From the NCBI GenBank assembly GCA_023411225.1, contig JAEYPA010000058.1, positions 1 to 8,539 on the forward strand: a DNA stretch of 8,539 nucleotides. The letters run 5' to 3'. Made by a program: the position numbers and the translations under genes. The DNA comes from Bacillota bacterium. GTDB lineage: Bacteria > Bacillota > Clostridia > Lachnospirales > Lachnospiraceae. Under the pieces are notes generated by a model. That model worked only from the letters and a program-made list of their open reading frames with translations, ran no database searches and was not told where the DNA came from. Positions 5,906-8,539 of this stretch are shown piece by piece (position 1 is the first letter of the stretch; every line of letters starts with the position of its first letter).

Positions 5906-8494
5906 CTAATTCCTTTCAACGATTATCTTATATTCTCCGGCGCTTAACCACAGCACATCATTATCTTCACTATATAATACCTCATTTATTTCATAGTTAC
6001 CGTCCCATTTATCGGGAATATGGAATTCACACTTTGTATTGAAAGGTACCGTAACATCTATTTGTAGGTTATTCTGTCCTATTTTTAACCATGAAACACA
6101 GATTTCCCCTTTTACCGTTCGAACTATCCCTTCAGCACTTGTCAATGCTTCAGGAATCCAAGGTTGTATGAGGAAAGTTCTGTAAGCTGGTTCTATCGGC
6201 TTTATCCCTAGTAAATAACGGTAAAACCAAAGTGTTACCGTGGAATACATCGGATGATTATGGGAGGCCATTTCTACTAAATCGCCGGAGTCAACGTATT
6301 CCCAACGTTCCCAAGTGGTTGTCGCACCTTTCTTTAACATATATCCCCAGCTGGGGTATGTTGTCTGTGTTACCAGATCGTATGCAACATCTACATATCC
6401 ATTTTCCGTCAATACCTCTAGAGCGTATCTGGTACAGATGTTACCAGTCGTTAAATGCATGTCATGTCTTCTGATGTCCTCAACTATTCTTTTAATCGTG
6501 AGGCCTTTGTCCGGTGCTATCCCAAGCCACACCATAAATGTATTAGCCCCCTGACTACCACCAGCATAGTTACCAGTATCTTCTTGATAAAATTCTTTGT
6601 TAAGTGCGGTTTTGGTTTTTTCTGCTAATGCAATCCATTTATTTGCATCATCTTTCTTATCTAATATCTTTGCAATCTTTGACATCAACTGCGCATTATA
6701 ATAGAGGAAGCCAGTGGACATCAATTTTCCGGGAGTGATGCTTGATACTGCCCCCGCACCGATGCTATTCTTCACCGCACCAGCAATCGGAGCTGCCCAA
6801 TCACCGAAATAACTGTAATTCACTATCCCGTCTGTGGTGCTCCTCGCAAGATAATTGGTCCAAGAAGCATACTTATTATAGTAATGTTTTAGAACATCCT
6901 TATTACCATAGTTTAAATATATCTGCCAACCGATTATCAGGTAACTGCTGCTAACTGGATCTGCCGGACAATTTCCATATTTGATATAAGGTACTGTATC
7001 CGTAATCGCACCAGTTTGCTTTCTCTGCTCATCAGCAATATCTGTTAAGTATTTCATGTAAAATCGATACAGATCAAAATTATACATCGCCCCTTCAGCG
7101 CGAACAGTCAAATCATTAAGCCACCCTAAGCGTTCATCTCGTTGTGGACAGTCTGTCGGAACACCGTGAAGATTGTTGCTCTCGGTCCATTCACACATCG
7201 TTTGGATGCGGTTAATAAGTTCATTCGAGGATTTAAACGTTCCACGTACCGATACATCATTACGAATGGCCAGTGCTTTAATACAGTCGATGGTTAATTC
7301 TTTCGTATAGCCTTTAATCTCCACATAGCGAAATCCATGATAGGTAAAACGTGGGATGTATGTGCTTTTGGCACCACCAGAAATATATACATCTCTTGCC
7401 TGAGCTGTACGCAAATTTACCGTATTAAGCTCACCCTTCTCATCAATAAGTTCGGAATACCGAATGGTGGTAGTAACCCCCCAGGCTTCATCGATTATCA
7501 ACTCGACCAGTCCTGCGATATTTTGCCCAAAATCAACAATATAACGTTCTTCATCGCAGTACTTGATACTAACCGGAGCCAATTGAGCAATACACCTGAT
7601 AGGTTCCAGATTCTGTGGTACTAGTTTTCCCTGTGGTGGTTCTGCCACTAACGGCACTTCCCATCCGTTTGCTTGCATATTTATCTGAGTGGTTGATAAC
7701 CATTCCGGTTTTTCATCTCGTGCGTCGTAGATTTCACCGATATAAATGGAGTTCTCCTTAATCGGGCCCGATGAATTAACTCGCCAACCTTCAGCAGAGT
7801 CAAAATACATCCATTCTTTCACACCATTATGATTTGTGATGCTCATTTGTAATGAAAACAGTAGTATTCCTGCTTCAATGCCCAGCATTTTACCGTACCA
7901 GCCTTTTCCCAACAGAACACTTACTACATTCTCACCTTTCACAAGCCACTTAGTAACATCATATGCAGTATAGCTCACTCGCTTTGAATAATTGGTCCAG
8001 GCCGGGGAAAGATACTCATCATTTATCTTTTCTCCGTTGATAAACACTTCATTATAGCCCAATCCACAAATATACAAACGGGCACGTTGTACCTCATCTT
8101 TTAATAAAAATACTTTTTTAAAGAGGGGGGCGGCTCCTTCTATCGTTGCCGGTGTCAACCATCCAGCTCGCCAGTCTTCACCTTCTAAACCAGTTGAAAA
8201 ATTCTCAACATTACTCTTGTAAACCTCTCCATTAGTTGTTTCAATTTCAACTTGCACGTCATAATCTGTATCACTTACCATCATCGTTTTGTAAACCCGG
8301 ATATTATCTGAAACACTACTTTCAACAAAGCCGGTTTCATATATTACATGTCCATTTCTCTTCAAGCATAAATTGTATCCTTTTTGTTTACCTATATTCA
8401 CCGGACATGACCAACTAAACAGAATGTCCCCAACGGCAGCGTCTGGATAACCGTTTCCGTATCCCTTAATAAGACACAGATTTTGATCTGTCAT
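5906..8494 (-). CDS. GH78 alpha-L-rhamnosidase, cytoplasmic
   Basis: The 862-residue protein hydrolyses terminal alpha-L-rhamnose from glycosides or oligosaccharides, with inversion in this family. Domains in order are an N-terminal beta (fibronectin-like) domain (about 15-105), the carbohydrate-binding-like N domain with AWTNYSKRVSYTAYDVT (165-181), a concanavalin-like beta domain with VDFGQNIAGLVEL (320-332) and FTYHGFRYVEIKGY (383-396), the (alpha/alpha)6 catalytic barrel (about 410-765), and a C-terminal beta domain. The acid-side motif DCPQRDERLGW runs from Asp448 and includes Glu454; the base-side Glu729 lies in TTTWERWEY; HNHPMYS starts at 745. The length matches typical bacterial GH78. 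No signal peptide is seen, so substrates must be imported. The ATG at 8494..8492 has GGAGG seven nt upstream; a longer frame to 8512 would start ahead of that Shine-Dalgarno site. It is the first gene visible of the operon with the isomerase. Confidence 0.95.
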   Translation of the reverse strand: MTDQNLCLIKGYGNGYPDAAVGDILFSWSCPVNIGKQKGYNLCLKRNGHVIYETGFVESSVSDNIRVYKTMMVSDTDYDVQVEIETTNGEVYKSNVENFSTGLEGEDWRAGWLTPATIEGAAPLFKKVFLLKDEVQRARLYICGLGYNEVFINGEKINDEYLSPAWTNYSKRVSYTAYDVTKWLVKGENVVSVLLGKGWYGKMLGIEAGILLFSLQMSITNHNGVKEWMYFDSAEGWRVNSSGPIKENSIYIGEIYDARDEKPEWLSTTQINMQANGWEVPLVAEPPQGKLVPQNLEPIRCIAQLAPVSIKYCDEERYIVDFGQNIAGLVELIIDEAWGVTTTIRYSELIDEKGELNTVNLRTAQARDVYISGGAKSTYIPRFTYHGFRYVEIKGYTKELTIDCIKALAIRNDVSVRGTFKSSNELINRIQTMCEWTESNNLHGVPTDCPQRDERLGWLNDLTVRAEGAMYNFDLYRFYMKYLTDIADEQRKQTGAITDTVPYIKYGNCPADPVSSSYLIIGWQIYLNYGNKDVLKHYYNKYASWTNYLARSTTDGIVNYSYFGDWAAPIAGAVKNSIGAGAVSSITPGKLMSTGFLYYNAQLMSKIAKILDKKDDANKWIALAEKTKTALNKEFYQEDTGNYAGGSQGANTFMVWLGIAPDKGLTIKRIVEDIRRHDMHLTTGNICTRYALEVLTENGYVDVAYDLVTQTTYPSWGYMLKKGATTTWERWEYVDSGDLVEMASHNHPMYSTVTLWFYRYLLGIKPIEPAYRTFLIQPWIPEALTSAEGIVRTVKGEICVSWLKIGQNNLQIDVTVPFNTKCEFHIPDKWDGNYEINEVLYSEDNDVLWLSAGEYKIIVERN

Positions 8495-8539
8495 ATTATT
8501 TCCTCCATACATACTATTATCTTATGTCAACCTTTAACC
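8495..8539 (-). other. Short leader upstream of the rhamnosidase at the window edge
   Basis: The leader holds the GGAGG Shine-Dalgarno site (8506..8502). A perfect TTGACA (8530..8525) occurs upstream, but the position 17 nt downstream falls on TGGAGG, not on a -10 box. No promoter can be called here. The operon may start beyond the right edge, for example with transporter genes, but that is not visible. Confidence 0.4.

Noticed and set aside
6232..8418. Several plus-strand frames of 60-95 codons inside the GH78 gene
   Set aside because: All are antisense to a complete, motif-rich alpha-L-rhamnosidase and show no family features.
8502..8530. Perfect TTGACA at 8530..8525 as a -35 for the rhamnosidase operon
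   Set aside because: No -10-like hexamer occurs at 15-19 nt spacing; the expected place is the Shine-Dalgarno sequence.

Overview
The window looks like a piece of a low-GC Firmicutes chromosome. Intergenic DNA is AT-rich, Shine-Dalgarno sites are strong (AGGAGG/GGAGG types), and rho-independent terminators are classic hairpins. The content (two cytoplasmic glycoside hydrolases, an RpiB/LacAB-type isomerase, a GyrI-like protein) would suit a plant-glycan-using Clostridia or Lachnospiraceae member. That placement is an inference from style and gene content, not from a marker gene.

Left part (1-3214): the left edge holds what looks like the promoter, leader and first two codons of a leftward gene that runs off the window. 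A leftward GyrI-like small-molecule-binding protein (126-758) follows. It shares a divergent intergenic region with a rightward GH3 beta-glycosidase (929-3145). That region contains a 32-bp dyad centred on the -35 of the GyrI-like gene, TATAAT boxes, and a tandem ATAAT repeat. The GH3 gene ends at a strong hairpin terminator.

Middle part (3230-5298): this is a decayed and accessory-looking zone. It holds a leftward rtcB RNA-ligase pseudogene with three separate lesions: loss of the 5' half, an in-frame amber codon and a frameshifting internal deletion. It also holds about 320 bp without a gene, a small single-pass membrane protein whose start region suggests a frameshift or slippage site in an A8 run, a perfect terminator, and a 70-residue zinc-ribbon protein with its own promoter. 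A 54-bp almost perfect palindrome closes the zone.

Right part (5323-8539): a two-gene leftward operon carries a GH78 alpha-L-rhamnosidase followed, only 4 nt later, by an RpiB/LacA/LacB-type sugar-phosphate isomerase. Neither protein has an export signal, so the pair probably handles imported rhamnosides or a related sugar in the cytoplasm. The isomerase keeps the catalytic Cys motif but lacks two histidines typical of ribose-5-phosphate isomerase B, so its substrate is probably not ribose 5-phosphate. The operon's beginning may lie beyond the right edge.

I see no CRISPR array, tRNA, rRNA or intact insertion sequence. No clearly new multi-gene system is evident. The most notable points are the putative slippage start, the divergent isomerase coupled to the rhamnosidase, the operator-like dyads, and the stepwise-decayed rtcB.
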